Source of the DNA: Mycobacterium gordonae | Lineage (GTDB): Bacteria; Actinomycetota; Actinomycetes; Mycobacteriales; Mycobacteriaceae | Assembly: GCF_017086405.1 (NCBI RefSeq) | Contig: NZ_CP070973.1 | Location: forward strand, 4,930,739 to 4,994,738 | Direction of reading: 5' to 3' | DNA: 64,000 bases | Shown here: in pieces, positions 24,366-33,430 of the stretch | Position numbering within the stretch: the stretch's first letter is position 1 | Layout of the letters: each line of letters opens with the position of its first letter | The notes under the pieces: model-generated | Told to the model about the DNA's origin: nothing | The model's input: the letters and a program-made list of their open reading frames with translations, nothing else | The model's database searches: none | Translations under genes and position numbers: made by a program

Positions 24366-25472
24366 TCAGACGGCTACCAGGTCGTCGGCGTGCACCGCGG
24401 GCCGGCGCAGCTCTCCCGGCAGGTCCGACGTGGAGCGACCCATGATCGTCGCCAACTCGGCGGCGTCGTACGCGACAACGCCGCGCGCCACCACGGTGGC
24501 ATCCGGTCCGCATAGTTCGACCACGTCACCGCCGAAAAACTTGCCCGACACCGCGGTGATCCCCGCGGGCAACAGCGAGCGGCGACTGCCGATGACGGCG
24601 CGGACCGCGCCCTCATCCAGCGACAGAGATCCGGTGGAATCGGCGGCGTAGCGCACCCAGAACCGGCGCGCCGACATGCGTTCGGCCCGTGGTGCGAACA
24701 CCGTGCCCACCGAGGCGTCGGTGAGGGCCGTCGCGGCATCGGAGGCGGGTGCCAGCAGGACCGGCACCCCGGCGTCGGCGGCCAGCAGCGCCGATGACAT
24801 TTTCGAGGCCATGCCGCCGGTGCCCAGGTGGCTGCTCTGCCCAGCAACCACGCCGTCCAGGTCGGCCGGACCCGTCACCTCGGCAATAAACCTGGCGCCC
24901 TGATACTTTCGCGGATCGGAGTCGTAGAGCCCGTCGATGTCGGAGAGCAGCACCAGCGCGTCCGCGCCGACGAGGTGCGCCACCAAAGCCGACAACCGGT
25001 CGTTGTCACCGAAGCGGATCTCGTTGGTGGCCACCGTGTCGTTCTCGTTGACGATCGCGATCGCCCGCAATGCGCGCAGCCGGTCCAACGTGCGTTGAGC
25101 GTTGTTGTGCTGGACGCGCATCGCGATGTCGTGCGCGGTCAACAACACCTGGCCCACCGTGCGGCCATACCGGGCGAATGCGCTGCTCCAGGAGTTCACC
25201 AAGGCAACCTGCCCGACGCTGGCAGCGGCCTGCTTGGTAGCCAAATCCTTTGGCTTACGCGGCAATCCGAGTGGGTCCAGGCCGGCGGCGATGGCACCCG
25301 AGGAGACGATGACGACGTCGCTGCCCGCCTGCATCCGTGCCTCGATCGCATCGGCGAGGTCGGCCAGCCGGCCGGCGTCGAACATGCCCGATTCGGTGGT
25401 GAGCGCGGTGGTACCCACCTTGACGACGATGCTGCGCGCCGTCCGGATGGCGTCCCGGTACGGACTGGTCAT
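24366..25472 (-). CDS. proB: Glutamate 5-kinase
   Basis: A 368-residue protein with an amino acid kinase domain (SIVVKVGTTALT at residues 14-25, VSSGAIAAG, NENDTVATNEIRFGDNDRLSALVA) and a C-terminal PUA domain from about residue 275. It phosphorylates glutamate in the first step of proline synthesis and is usually feedback-inhibited by proline through the kinase domain. Its ATG overlaps the obg stop by one base (TGATG), so it is coupled to the ribosome-linked operon rplU-rpmA-obg. proA sits 15 kb away in the window. Confidence 0.95.
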   Translation of the reverse strand: MTSPYRDAIRTARSIVVKVGTTALTTESGMFDAGRLADLADAIEARMQAGSDVVIVSSGAIAAGLDPLGLPRKPKDLATKQAAASVGQVALVNSWSSAFARYGRTVGQVLLTAHDIAMRVQHNNAQRTLDRLRALRAIAIVNENDTVATNEIRFGDNDRLSALVAHLVGADALVLLSDIDGLYDSDPRKYQGARFIAEVTGPADLDGVVAGQSSHLGTGGMASKMSSALLAADAGVPVLLAPASDAATALTDASVGTVFAPRAERMSARRFWVRYAADSTGSLSLDEGAVRAVIGSRRSLLPAGITAVSGKFFGGDVVELCGPDATVVARGVVAYDAAELATIMGRSTSDLPGELRRPAVHADDLVAV

Positions 25473-26911
25473 CAGCCGTCTTCGCGTTCGCGACGTTGCC
25501 GCCGAGCGGCTTTGCGCTCGGCGGCGCCGATCCGGTCGGAGCGTTCCAGACGCACGTCGGTACCGCGGCCGGTCAACGGAACCTGGCCCCCCGCAGGGGT
25601 TTGCGGCTCCCAGTCGAACGTCATCTCACCGATGGTGACCGCGCAGCCGGGACGGGCGCCCAGCCGCAGCAGTTCGTCCTCCACACCGAGACGGGCCAAC
25701 CGGTCGGCGAGGTAGCCGACCGCCTCGTCGTTGTCGAAGTTGGTCTGGCCGACCCAGCGCTCGGGCCGCGCACCGGCGACCACGAAGCCACCCTCTCCAT
25801 CGGGCTCCACGGTGAAGCCGCTGTCGTCCACCGGCACCGGGCGGATCACCGGTCGCCGGGGTACCACCGCGGGCCGGGCGGCGTTGTATTCCGACACCAT
25901 CTGCCAGAGGCCGAAAATCAACGGCTGCAACCCTTCCCGGGTGACCGTCGACACCAGGAACACCGGCCAGCCGCGCTGGGCGATCTCGTCACGGACGAAC
26001 TCGGCGAGCTCGCGGGCTTCGGGTACGTCAATCTTGTTGAGCACCACCGCCCGTGGCCGCTCGGCGAGGTCACCCAGCACGGCGTCACCCTGCAATGTCG
26101 GGGTGTAGGCCGCGAGTTCAGCCTCGAGTGCGTCGATGTCGGAGATCGGGTCGCGTCCGGGTTCGGCGGTCGCACAGTCCACCACGTGAACCAGCACCGC
26201 GCAGCGCTCGATGTGACGCAGAAAGTCCAGGCCCAGACCGCGGCCTTCGGAGGCGCCCGGAATCAGGCCCGGCACGTCGGCGACAGTGAAGGAATGCTCG
26301 CCGGCCGACACCACACCAAGGTTGGGAACCAGCGTGGTGAACGGGTAGTCGGCGATCTTGGGCTTGGCCGCCGAGATCACCGACACCAGCGATGACTTTC
26401 CGGCCGAGGGAAACCCGACCAGGCCGACGTCGGCGACGGTCTTGAGTTCAAGGGTGAGATCGCGTTCCTGCCCCGCCTCCCCGAGCAGCGCGAAGCCGGG
26501 GGCCTTGCGGGCACGCGAGGCCAGAGCCGCGTTGCCCAGACCGCCGCGGCCACCGGCGGCGGCCTCGAAGCGGGTGCCGGCGCCGACCAGGTCGGCCAGC
26601 AGCCGGCCGTTCTCGTCCAGAACCACCGTGCCGTCGGGAACCTTGACTTCCAGGTCGGCACCGGCGGCACCGTCGCGGTTGTTGCCCATCCCCTGCTTGC
26701 CGGACGGCGCGGTGACATGCGGCCGGAAATGGAAGTCCAGCAGCGTATGGACCTGGGGGTCGACGACGAAGACGATGCTGCCGCCACGGCCGCCGTTGCC
26801 GCCGTCAGGCCCGCCCAGCGGCTTGAACTTCTCGCGGTGGACCGAGGCGCAGCCGTTGCCGCCGGAACCCGCGCGCGTGTGAATCACCACCCGATCGACG
26901 AATCGAGGCAT
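25472..26911 (-). CDS. obg: GTPase Obg/CgtA
   Basis: A 479-residue protein with the three Obg domains: the Gly-rich Obg fold (MPRFVDRVVIHTRAGSGGNG..., to about residue 158), the G domain with P-loop GFPSAGKSS, switch DVPGLIPGASEGRGLG and NKID, and a C-terminal OCT domain. It takes part in 50S ribosome assembly and stringent control. ATG 26911 has GAGGGGA upstream. It follows rpmA by 65 bp and is coupled to proB. It corresponds to Rv2440c. Confidence 0.95.
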   Translation of the reverse strand: MPRFVDRVVIHTRAGSGGNGCASVHREKFKPLGGPDGGNGGRGGSIVFVVDPQVHTLLDFHFRPHVTAPSGKQGMGNNRDGAAGADLEVKVPDGTVVLDENGRLLADLVGAGTRFEAAAGGRGGLGNAALASRARKAPGFALLGEAGQERDLTLELKTVADVGLVGFPSAGKSSLVSVISAAKPKIADYPFTTLVPNLGVVSAGEHSFTVADVPGLIPGASEGRGLGLDFLRHIERCAVLVHVVDCATAEPGRDPISDIDALEAELAAYTPTLQGDAVLGDLAERPRAVVLNKIDVPEARELAEFVRDEIAQRGWPVFLVSTVTREGLQPLIFGLWQMVSEYNAARPAVVPRRPVIRPVPVDDSGFTVEPDGEGGFVVAGARPERWVGQTNFDNDEAVGYLADRLARLGVEDELLRLGARPGCAVTIGEMTFDWEPQTPAGGQVPLTGRGTDVRLERSDRIGAAERKAARRQRREREDG

Positions 26912-26976
26912 CGGGCTTCCCCTCAATAGGCCACGGGCGTGCCAGGGCGGGCACACCCCGCCCCATCAGCCCGAGC

Positions 26977-27243
26977 TCAGTCGGCGCTCTGTCCGGCTGG
27001 AACGATGTTGACGGTCTTGCGGCCGCCCTTGACGCCGAACTGGACCGCGCCGGCAGCCTTCGCGAACAGCGTGTCGTCGCCGCCGCGGCCGACGTCGACG
27101 CCCGGGTGGAACTTGGTGCCGCGCTGACGGACCAGGATCTCGCCGGCCTTGACCACCTGGCCGCCGAAGCGCTTGACGCCGAGCCGCTGGGCGGCTGAAT
27201 CACGACCGTTACGCGAGCTGGAAGCGCCCTTTTTGTGTGCCAT
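26977..27243 (-). CDS. rpmA: 50S ribosomal protein L27
   Basis: An 88-residue bL27 protein (MAHKKGASSSRNGRDSAAQR..., GQVVKAGEILVRQRGTKFHPG). The N-terminus has the short form without a cleaved extension, so it reaches the peptidyl transferase centre directly. It starts 12 bp after rplU. Confidence 0.97.
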   Translation of the reverse strand: MAHKKGASSSRNGRDSAAQRLGVKRFGGQVVKAGEILVRQRGTKFHPGVDVGRGGDDTLFAKAAGAVQFGVKGGRKTVNIVPAGQSAD

Positions 27244-27255
27244 GTCTGCCGCTCC

Positions 27256-27567
27256 CTACTTGATGCCAGTGACCTTGAGGACCGTCAGCTGCTGACGGTG
27301 TCCCTGCCGCTTGTGGTAGCCGGTCTTGTTCTTGAACTTGTGGATGCGGATCTTGGGGCCCTTGGTGTGCTCGAGCACCTCACCGGTGACAGCCACCTTG
27401 GCCAGCGCCTGCGCATCGGTGGTGACGTTGGCGCCGTCGACGACCAGCGCAACCGGCAGCGACACGTTCGCGCCGGGCTCGGACTCCAGCTTCTCGACCT
27501 TGACCACGTCGCCGACGGCAACCTTGTACTGCTTACCGCCGGTCTTGACGATTGCGTAGGTCGCCAT
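27256..27567 (-). CDS. rplU: 50S ribosomal protein L21
   Basis: A 103-residue bL21 protein starting MATYAIVKTGGKQYKVAVGD and ending in HRQQLTVLKVTGIK. It binds 23S rRNA domain VI with L20. The ATG at 27567 fits the family start; a longer open frame to 27684 is not used. The 191 bp upstream, between its start and the rne stop, should carry the promoter and leader of the rplU-rpmA-obg-proB operon; no structured L21 leader was recognised there. Confidence 0.97.
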   Translation of the reverse strand: MATYAIVKTGGKQYKVAVGDVVKVEKLESEPGANVSLPVALVVDGANVTTDAQALAKVAVTGEVLEHTKGPKIRIHKFKNKTGYHKRQGHRQQLTVLKVTGIK

Positions 27568-27758
27568 CGTTGCTCCTGCCTCTTCTCGTCTGTCTGCGTC
27601 ATACTCGCGCGCGGGCAAACCCGGCGCGGGTGGTGGTCTGGGGTGCGGGCTCGGTGTCGGCCCGCTGTCGTCGGTCACATCCAATGCCTAGAGCCCTGAC
27701 GACAACTGTCCAAGGGTACGTGACCAGCACCTACAGGGTCAAACCGGCCCCTGGTTCC

Positions 27759-30700
27759 TCAGTCGACGTGGATCGGCGGACCGGCCGGCCGGCCGGCCGC
27801 GCGCCGCCGGCGCGGCGGGGCCGGAACCTGCGCGATCACCACGGACGGAACCTCGCCCACGGCCTCGGCATCGTCGTCATCGGCGTCGCTCACACCCGCA
27901 ACGGCGCTGTCGTCCTCGTCGCTGTCGTCTTCGTCGTCGTCTTCGTCGTCGTCTTCGTCGTCGTTGTCTTCGTCGTCGTTGTCTTCGTCGTCGTTGAGGT
28001 CCTCGTCGTCGAGTTCGTCCACGTCTTCGTCGTCGTCGTCGAGATCCTCGTCGTCGAGTTCGTCGGCCGCCTCGTCGACGTCCTCGTCGTCGTCTTCGTC
28101 GGTGTCTTCGTCGTCGTCTTCGTCGTCGTCTTCGTCGTCCTCGTCGTCGTCGACGGCGTCCTCGTCGTCGTCTTCGTCGGCGTCTTCGAACTCGTCGCCC
28201 GCCGGCACCGCCAGGGATTCTGTCTGCTCGTCGGTCTCGACGGTCAATTCCTCATCTGACTCGAGGTCGGTTTCGCCGTCGTCGTCCTCGTCGCGCGACG
28301 ACGCGGCCATCGCCTTGAACATCGGGTGCTCGCCCGGCGCGTGCGCCGGGACCTTGGCCACGACGCTATTGTCGACGGGTTGTTCGGATCGCGGCTTCTT
28401 CGACCGCCTGCTGCGGCGTCCGCCGCCGGACTCGGGTTTGCGTCCCGTCGCCGGCGCCGAGTCGACCGGATCGGCATGCATCACGATCCCGCGGCCCGCA
28501 CAGTGCGGGCACGACGTCGAGAACGCCTCGATGAGGCCGGTTCCCAGTCGCTTGCGGGTCAGTTGCACCAGGCCGAGTGAGGTCACCTCGGAGACCTGAT
28601 GGCGGGTGCGGTCGCGGGCCAGCGCCTCGGTGAGGCGGCGCAGCACCAGGTCGCGGTTGGACTCGAGCACCATGTCGATGAAGTCGATGACCACGATGCC
28701 GCCGATATCGCGCAGCCGCAGTTGCCGCACGATCTCCTCGGCCGCTTCCAGGTTGTTCTTGGTGACCGTCTGTTCCAGGTTGCCGCCGGACCCGGTGAAC
28801 TTGCCGGTGTTGACGTCGACCACCGTCATGGCTTCGGTGCGGTCGATCACCAACGTCCCGCCCGAGGGCAGCCACACCTTGCGGTCCATGGCCTTGGCCA
28901 GTTGCTCGTCGATTCGGTGCACGGCGAACACGTCCGGGCCCGACTGACCTTCCTGACCCGCCGGCTCGTACTTCGTCAGCTTCGAGACCAGATCTGGGGC
29001 AACAGAATTCACGTATTCGTTGATCGTGGTCCAGGCCTCGTCGCCGGAGACGATCAGCTGGGAGAAGTCCTCGTTGAACAGGTCGCGGATCACCTTGACC
29101 AGCACGTCGGGCTCTTCGTAGAGCGCCACCGCGGCGCCGGCTGCCTTCTGCTTGGTCTCGGCAGCCTTGGCGTCGATCTGGTTCCAGCGCTCCTGCAGCC
29201 GGGTGACGTCGCCGCGGATGTCTTCCTCTTTGACGCCTTCGGATGCGGTGCGGATGATCACGCCCGCGTCGGACGGCACCACCTCGCGCAGGATTTCCTT
29301 GAGGCGTTGACGTTCGGTGTCGGGCAGCTTGCGGCTGATGCCGGTCGACGAGGCACCGGGCACATACACCAGGTAACGGCCGGCCAGCGACACCTGTGTG
29401 GTGAGCCGGGCGCCCTTGTGCCCGACCGGATCCTTGCTGACCTGTACGACGACATAGTCGCCGGGTTTGAGCGCCTGCTCGATCTTGCGGTCGGCTCCGC
29501 CCAGACCGGCGGCCTCCCAGTTGACCTCACCGGCGTAGAGGACACCGTTGCGGCCGCGACCGATGTCCACGAACGCGGCCTCCATCGAGGGCAGCACGTT
29601 CTGCACGATGCCGAGGTAGATGTTGCCGACCAAAGAGGCAGAGGCCGCCGACGTCACGAAGTGTTCGACCACGATGCCGTCTTCCAGCACCGCGATCTGG
29701 GTGTAGCGCGCGCCGGGGTGCGGTGGTTCGGTGCGTACCCGGTCGCGGACCACCATCACCCGCTCTACGGCCTCGCGCCGGGCCAGGAACTCGGCCTCGG
29801 TCAGCACCGGTGGGCGGCGCCGGCCGGCGTCGCGACCGTCGCGGCGGCGCTGGCGTTTGGCCTCCAGCCTGGTCGAGCCGTCGATCCCCTTGATCTCACC
29901 GGCAGCGGAGTCGTCGGACCCGGACTTACCGCCGTTGCGCGGCGCGCGCTCGTGCACGACGGTGTTGGGCGGGTCGTCGGGTGACGGACTGTCGTCGTTG
30001 TCGTCGCCCGAGCCGGACTTGCGGCGCCTGCGGCGGCGGCGACGGCGGGTGGCGCCTTCACCCGAACCGTTGTCCTCGTCGCCGTTGTCGGTGTCGTCGG
30101 TGTCGTCGTCGGAATCCTGGCTTTCGGCCGACTCGTCACCTTGCTCGGCCGTGTCGCCGGGCTGATTGTCCCCTTCGGCGCCGTTCTGTTCACCGCGTCC
30201 GCGCCCGCGGCCCCGGCGGCCACGGCGGCGGCGTTTGTTGGCGGGGCGGTCTGACTGGTCCTCGTCGTCGTCCGCCCCGGCGCTGGGCACGTCGGCGTCG
30301 TCTGCGTAGTCCGAGTCGTCGGCCGCACTCTCGTCGCCGGCGTCGTCGTCGGCCTGAACCCGCTCAGGCAGCGGCTGAGGCGCGACGAACAGCGGCATGT
30401 AGTGCGGACGCTCGATTACCTCGTGGGTCTCGCGAATCTCCCGGATTTCGACCGTTTCCAGCATCAGCCGGGATTCGGGTTCGGTCGGCGACTGGTCGTC
30501 GGCGACTTCCGGCGATTCGGCGTCGCTTTCCGGAGCGTCGGGCTGGGCCGCCAGCAGATCGCGTACTCGCACCGCGTCGACGTGATCGACACTGGAGTGT
30601 GCGCTGCGGATCCGCCCGTCCAGAGCGGCCAAGGCGTCCAGCACCCGCCTGCTGGTCGTTCCCAGGGTCCGGGCGAGTGAATGCACCCTCAAGCGGTCGG

Positions 30701-30761
30701 GCAGGTCCTCACGCTCGGTCGGCTCGCTTGCTGAGTCTGAAGTTGGGGCATCGTCTACCAC
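27759..30761 (-). CDS. rne: Ribonuclease E/G with long acidic C-terminal tail
   Basis: A 1000-residue endoribonuclease. The first 320 residues are a disordered acidic region with Arg-rich clusters. The catalytic core (about 330-790) contains an S1 domain, the DNase I-like subdomain with catalytic Asp D649 in VVDVNTGKFTG, IDFIDM, and the zinc link CPHC (C751, C754). From about residue 845 to 960 the chain is nearly pure Asp/Glu. It cleaves mRNA and rRNA precursors and organises the mycobacterial degradosome. The start is GTG with GAGGAG upstream, after a leader of up to 300 nt. Mycobacterial RNase E carries its linker regions on both sides of the core, as seen here. Confidence 0.95.
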   Translation of the reverse strand: MVDDAPTSDSASEPTEREDLPDRLRVHSLARTLGTTSRRVLDALAALDGRIRSAHSSVDHVDAVRVRDLLAAQPDAPESDAESPEVADDQSPTEPESRLMLETVEIREIRETHEVIERPHYMPLFVAPQPLPERVQADDDAGDESAADDSDYADDADVPSAGADDDEDQSDRPANKRRRRGRRGRGRGRGEQNGAEGDNQPGDTAEQGDESAESQDSDDDTDDTDNGDEDNGSGEGATRRRRRRRRRKSGSGDDNDDSPSPDDPPNTVVHERAPRNGGKSGSDDSAAGEIKGIDGSTRLEAKRQRRRDGRDAGRRRPPVLTEAEFLARREAVERVMVVRDRVRTEPPHPGARYTQIAVLEDGIVVEHFVTSAASASLVGNIYLGIVQNVLPSMEAAFVDIGRGRNGVLYAGEVNWEAAGLGGADRKIEQALKPGDYVVVQVSKDPVGHKGARLTTQVSLAGRYLVYVPGASSTGISRKLPDTERQRLKEILREVVPSDAGVIIRTASEGVKEEDIRGDVTRLQERWNQIDAKAAETKQKAAGAAVALYEEPDVLVKVIRDLFNEDFSQLIVSGDEAWTTINEYVNSVAPDLVSKLTKYEPAGQEGQSGPDVFAVHRIDEQLAKAMDRKVWLPSGGTLVIDRTEAMTVVDVNTGKFTGSGGNLEQTVTKNNLEAAEEIVRQLRLRDIGGIVVIDFIDMVLESNRDLVLRRLTEALARDRTRHQVSEVTSLGLVQLTRKRLGTGLIEAFSTSCPHCAGRGIVMHADPVDSAPATGRKPESGGGRRSRRSKKPRSEQPVDNSVVAKVPAHAPGEHPMFKAMAASSRDEDDDGETDLESDEELTVETDEQTESLAVPAGDEFEDADEDDDEDAVDDDEDDEDDDEDDDEDTDEDDDEDVDEAADELDDEDLDDDDEDVDELDDEDLNDDEDNDDEDNDDEDDDEDDDEDDSDEDDSAVAGVSDADDDDAEAVGEVPSVVIAQVPAPPRRRRAAGRPAGPPIHVD
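27905..28200 (-). repeat. Asp/Glu trinucleotide repeat inside rne
   Basis: About 300 bases made mainly of GAC, GAT, GAA and GAG codons in imperfect 9- to 15-base units. The same strand complement reads as repeated TCG/TCT triplets. It encodes the acidic tail of RNase E. Such arrays expand and shrink by slippage in steps of three, so length may vary between strains without breaking the frame. Confidence 0.85.
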
Positions 30762-31036
30762 GTATTCTCCTCAAGCCCCCGGGCGCGTCGTCCTGTCGAC
30801 GCGGCCACTCGAGGGCTTCGCTATGGGTCCGGGTCACTTCTCCCGGACTTGTGATGGTCTCGCCCCGAGCAGCCCAGGATGGGCCCACTCGGTGCCGTAC
30901 TGAATGACGGCTCGACATGCTGCGCCGCATCGCGGACTGGCGATGGTCGCGCTTGTTCAAGTCTTCATTCGAGTGTCCGACGCCAGTTCGACGACGTTCA
31001 CCCGGAGTCAGTATCCCACATCACTTCGACGAATCA
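30762..31036 (-). promoter_or_regulatory. rne leader and promoter region
   Basis: This 275-bp stretch between ndk and rne has no credible gene. In mycobacteria rne has a long 5' untranslated region, and in E. coli the rne leader mediates autoregulation by its own product. I see the ribosome-binding site GAGGAGAA at its end and mixed short stems, but no named RNA motif. Confidence 0.45.
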
Positions 31037-31053
31037 CGCTCCCCTTCGGAGCG
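31037..31053. terminator. Possible short terminator after ndk
   Basis: A 6-bp perfect stem, CGCTCC and GGAGCG around CCTTC, begins 7 bp past the ndk stop on the leftward path. There is no T-run, so the call is weak. Confidence 0.3.
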
Positions 31054-31059
31054 GCCCGA

Positions 31060-31470
31060 TCAGATGCCGGGAAACCAGAGCTCGATCTCGCGCTGGGCCG
31101 ATTCCGGAGAATCGGACCCGTGCACCAGGTTGAACTGGGTTTCCAGGCCGAAATCGCCGCGAATGGTCCCGGGCGTGGCCTTTTCCACTGGGTCGGTGCC
31201 GCCGGCGAGCTGCCGGAACGCGGCGATCGCGCGCGTCCCCACCACGACGGCCGCCACGACGGGCCCGGAGGTGATGAATTCCAGCAACGAACCGAAGAAC
31301 GGCTTGCCGTCGTGTTCGGCGTAATGACGGCGGGCCAGTTCTTCACCGACGGTCCTGAGTTCCAGCGCCGCGATGGTGAGGCCTTTGCGCTCGATGCGGC
31401 TGAGTATCTCGCCTATCAACTGGCGCTCGACGCCGTCGGGCTTGATCAATACGAGGGTCCGTTCGGTCAC
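31060..31470 (-). CDS. ndkA: Nucleoside diphosphate kinase
   Basis: A 136-residue enzyme with the family start TERTLVLIKPDGVERQLIGEI and the active-site histidine in NLVHGSDS (about residue 117). It transfers the gamma phosphate between nucleoside triphosphates and diphosphates. The true start is GTG 31470, which fits the known length; the frame remains open upstream to 31542 without a family match. It corresponds to Rv2445c. It follows the DUF4233 gene by 152 bp and precedes rne. Confidence 0.95.
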   Translation of the reverse strand: MTERTLVLIKPDGVERQLIGEILSRIERKGLTIAALELRTVGEELARRHYAEHDGKPFFGSLLEFITSGPVVAAVVVGTRAIAAFRQLAGGTDPVEKATPGTIRGDFGLETQFNLVHGSDSPESAQREIELWFPGI

Positions 31471-31622
31471 GGTGCACAAGAGTAGAGGGCGCGCGAGCCA
31501 GACCCAAGCCGGGCTCACCCAGTGAGCCTGCGGTAGCGGCATCGATCCTGCACTCAGTGCCCGCCAGCCGCCCTTGGCCCCGCCCTGGACACAGTTTCAG
31601 CGAAGCCGGCGAACAGCTCGGA

Positions 31623-32000
31623 TCAGGACGGCGGCGGCGCCCAGCGTTCCTGGCGCCGCCGGACCTCGGCGCGCAGATAGGCGATCAGCCCCCACACCGC
31701 GGTGAACAGCAGGCCCACGAATCCGACGGCCGGGTACAGCAGGAAGCCGGCGACCAGGACCAACTGTGCGCCCAGGTTCACCCAGATCGCCCACGGCCGG
31801 CGCTGCAACCCGGTCAACGCGACGAGCAGCACGGCGAATCCGATCAGGTACCCCAGTGACGCGCCGCTCAGGCCGCCTCCGACGACGCCCACCACCGGTA
31901 TCGCCAGCAACACCACGATCACCTCGAGGATAAGGGTGCCGGCCATCACCCCGGCGAAGCTCTTCCACGGGTCGGGCGGCGGCGTGACATCGCCGGTCAT
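31623..32000 (-). CDS. DUF4233 small membrane protein
   Basis: A 125-residue integral membrane protein with four hydrophobic segments at about residues 15-37, 44-62, 70-88 and 92-109. It ends in a basic, proline-rich tail. It corresponds to Rv2446c and always sits beside folC in mycobacteria. The ATG overlaps the folC stop (ATGA). The function is unknown; linkage to folC suggests a role near folate metabolism but nothing in the sequence proves it. Confidence 0.85.
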   Translation of the reverse strand: MTGDVTPPPDPWKSFAGVMAGTLILEVIVVLLAIPVVGVVGGGLSGASLGYLIGFAVLLVALTGLQRRPWAIWVNLGAQLVLVAGFLLYPAVGFVGLLFTAVWGLIAYLRAEVRRRQERWAPPPS

Positions 32001-33430
32001 TGCGGATCACGTCCGAACAACGTCCGGGCTGCTCCGGCGGTGACGACCGAGCCGGTAATGACAATGCCGGTACCGGAGTACATTTCATCCTCCTGATCGG
32101 CCGCGTCGACCAGCGCGGTGGCGGTGTCGATGGCGTCGCGCAGGTTGTCGGCCGGGATCACCCGGTCGGGCCCGAACCGTTGCTGGGCCGCCAATGCCAG
32201 CGTCTCGACATCCAGCGCCCGGGGTGACCCATTGTGGGTGACGACGACGGAATCGAACACCGGTTCCAGCGCGGCGAGGATGCCGTCCACGTCCTTGTCG
32301 GACAGCACCGCGACCACGCCCACCAGGGTGCGGAAATCGAACTCGTCGGTCAGCGTCTGCGCCAGGGCGGCCGCGCCGGCGGGGTTGTGCGCGGCGTCGA
32401 TGAAGACGGTCGGGGCGCTGCGCATGCGCTCCAGCCGTCCGGGACTGGTGACCGCGGCGAAGCCGGCCCGCACGGCCTCCACATCCAGCTGCCGCTGCGC
32501 GCCTGCGCCGAAGAACGCCTCGACCGCGGCCAGCGCCAGCGCCGCGTTGTGCGCCTGATGCTCGCCGTGCAGCGGCAGAAAGATGTCCGGGTACACCCCA
32601 CCGAGGCCCTGCAGTTGCAGCAGTTGTCCCCCGATGGCCACCTGCCGGTCCAGCACCGTGAACTCCGAATCCTGGCGGGCAACCGCGGCGTCGGCGCGCA
32701 CCGCCTGGGCCAGCAACACCTCCATCGCCTCGGGAACCTGTCGCCCGAGCACCGCGACGGTGTCCGGCGCCCCTTCGGGCGCCCGGGTGATGATGCCCGC
32801 CTTTTCCCCGGCGATGCTTGCAACGTCGCCGCCAAGGTACTCGACATGGTCGAGGCTTACCGGGGTGATGACCGCTACCGGCGCATTGACAACGTTCGTC
32901 GCATCCCAGCTGCCACCCATGCCGACCTCCACCACCGCGACGTCGACGGGCGCATCCGCGAACGCCGCGAATGCCATGGCGGTGAGGACCTCGAACTTGC
33001 TCATCGCCGGCCCCCCGTCGGCCTGCGACTGCTGGTCGACCATCTGAACGAACGGTTCGATCTCCCGGTAGATGTCGACATACTGTGCCGGCGTGATCGG
33101 CTCGCCGTCGATCGAGATGCGTTCGATCGCCGACTGCAGGTGCGGGCTGGTGGTTCGGCCGGTGCGCTGCGCCAGCGCGGTCACGAGCGCGTCGATCATC
33201 CGCGCGACCGACGTCTTGCCGTTGGTGCCGGCGATATGGATCGACGGGTAGCTGCGTTGCGGCGACCCGAGCAGGTCCATCAGGGCGGTGATCCGGGTCA
33301 GGCTCGGCTCGATGCGGGTCTCCGGCCAGCGCTGGTCCAGCAGATGTTCGACCTGCAGCAGGGCCGCGATCTCGTCCGGGGTGGGTGCCAGCCGGGTGCT
33401 CGACTCCCAATCCTGCGACTCAGACGTCAT
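31997..33430 (-). CDS. folC: Folylpolyglutamate/dihydrofolate synthase
   Basis: A 477-residue Mur-ligase-family enzyme. ATP P-loop GTNGKTS lies at residues 68-74, the EVGMGGSWDATN segment follows, and DAAHNPAGAAAL marks the C-terminal domain. It adds glutamates to folates so that they are kept in the cell and bound by folate enzymes. It is the target-pathway enzyme whose loss gives para-aminosalicylate resistance in M. tuberculosis. The ATG overlaps valS (ATGA) and its own stop overlaps the DUF4233 start, forming valS-folC-DUF4233. Confidence 0.95.
   Translation of the reverse strand: MTSESQDWESSTRLAPTPDEIAALLQVEHLLDQRWPETRIEPSLTRITALMDLLGSPQRSYPSIHIAGTNGKTSVARMIDALVTALAQRTGRTTSPHLQSAIERISIDGEPITPAQYVDIYREIEPFVQMVDQQSQADGGPAMSKFEVLTAMAFAAFADAPVDVAVVEVGMGGSWDATNVVNAPVAVITPVSLDHVEYLGGDVASIAGEKAGIITRAPEGAPDTVAVLGRQVPEAMEVLLAQAVRADAAVARQDSEFTVLDRQVAIGGQLLQLQGLGGVYPDIFLPLHGEHQAHNAALALAAVEAFFGAGAQRQLDVEAVRAGFAAVTSPGRLERMRSAPTVFIDAAHNPAGAAALAQTLTDEFDFRTLVGVVAVLSDKDVDGILAALEPVFDSVVVTHNGSPRALDVETLALAAQQRFGPDRVIPADNLRDAIDTATALVDAADQEDEMYSGTGIVITGSVVTAGAARTLFGRDPQ

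Noticed and set aside
27568..27684. A 39-codon N-terminal extension of L21
   Set aside because: L21 always begins at the MATYAIV-type start; the extension is Pro/Arg-rich leader sequence.
27781..27799. CCGG tandem repeat near the rne stop
   Set aside because: It codes in frame for the Arg/Pro/Ala-rich C-terminus and is most simply explained by coding bias.
27552..28599. Val- and Ser-rich plus-strand frames opposite the end of rne
   Set aside because: They are the reverse reading of the Asp/Glu triplet array.
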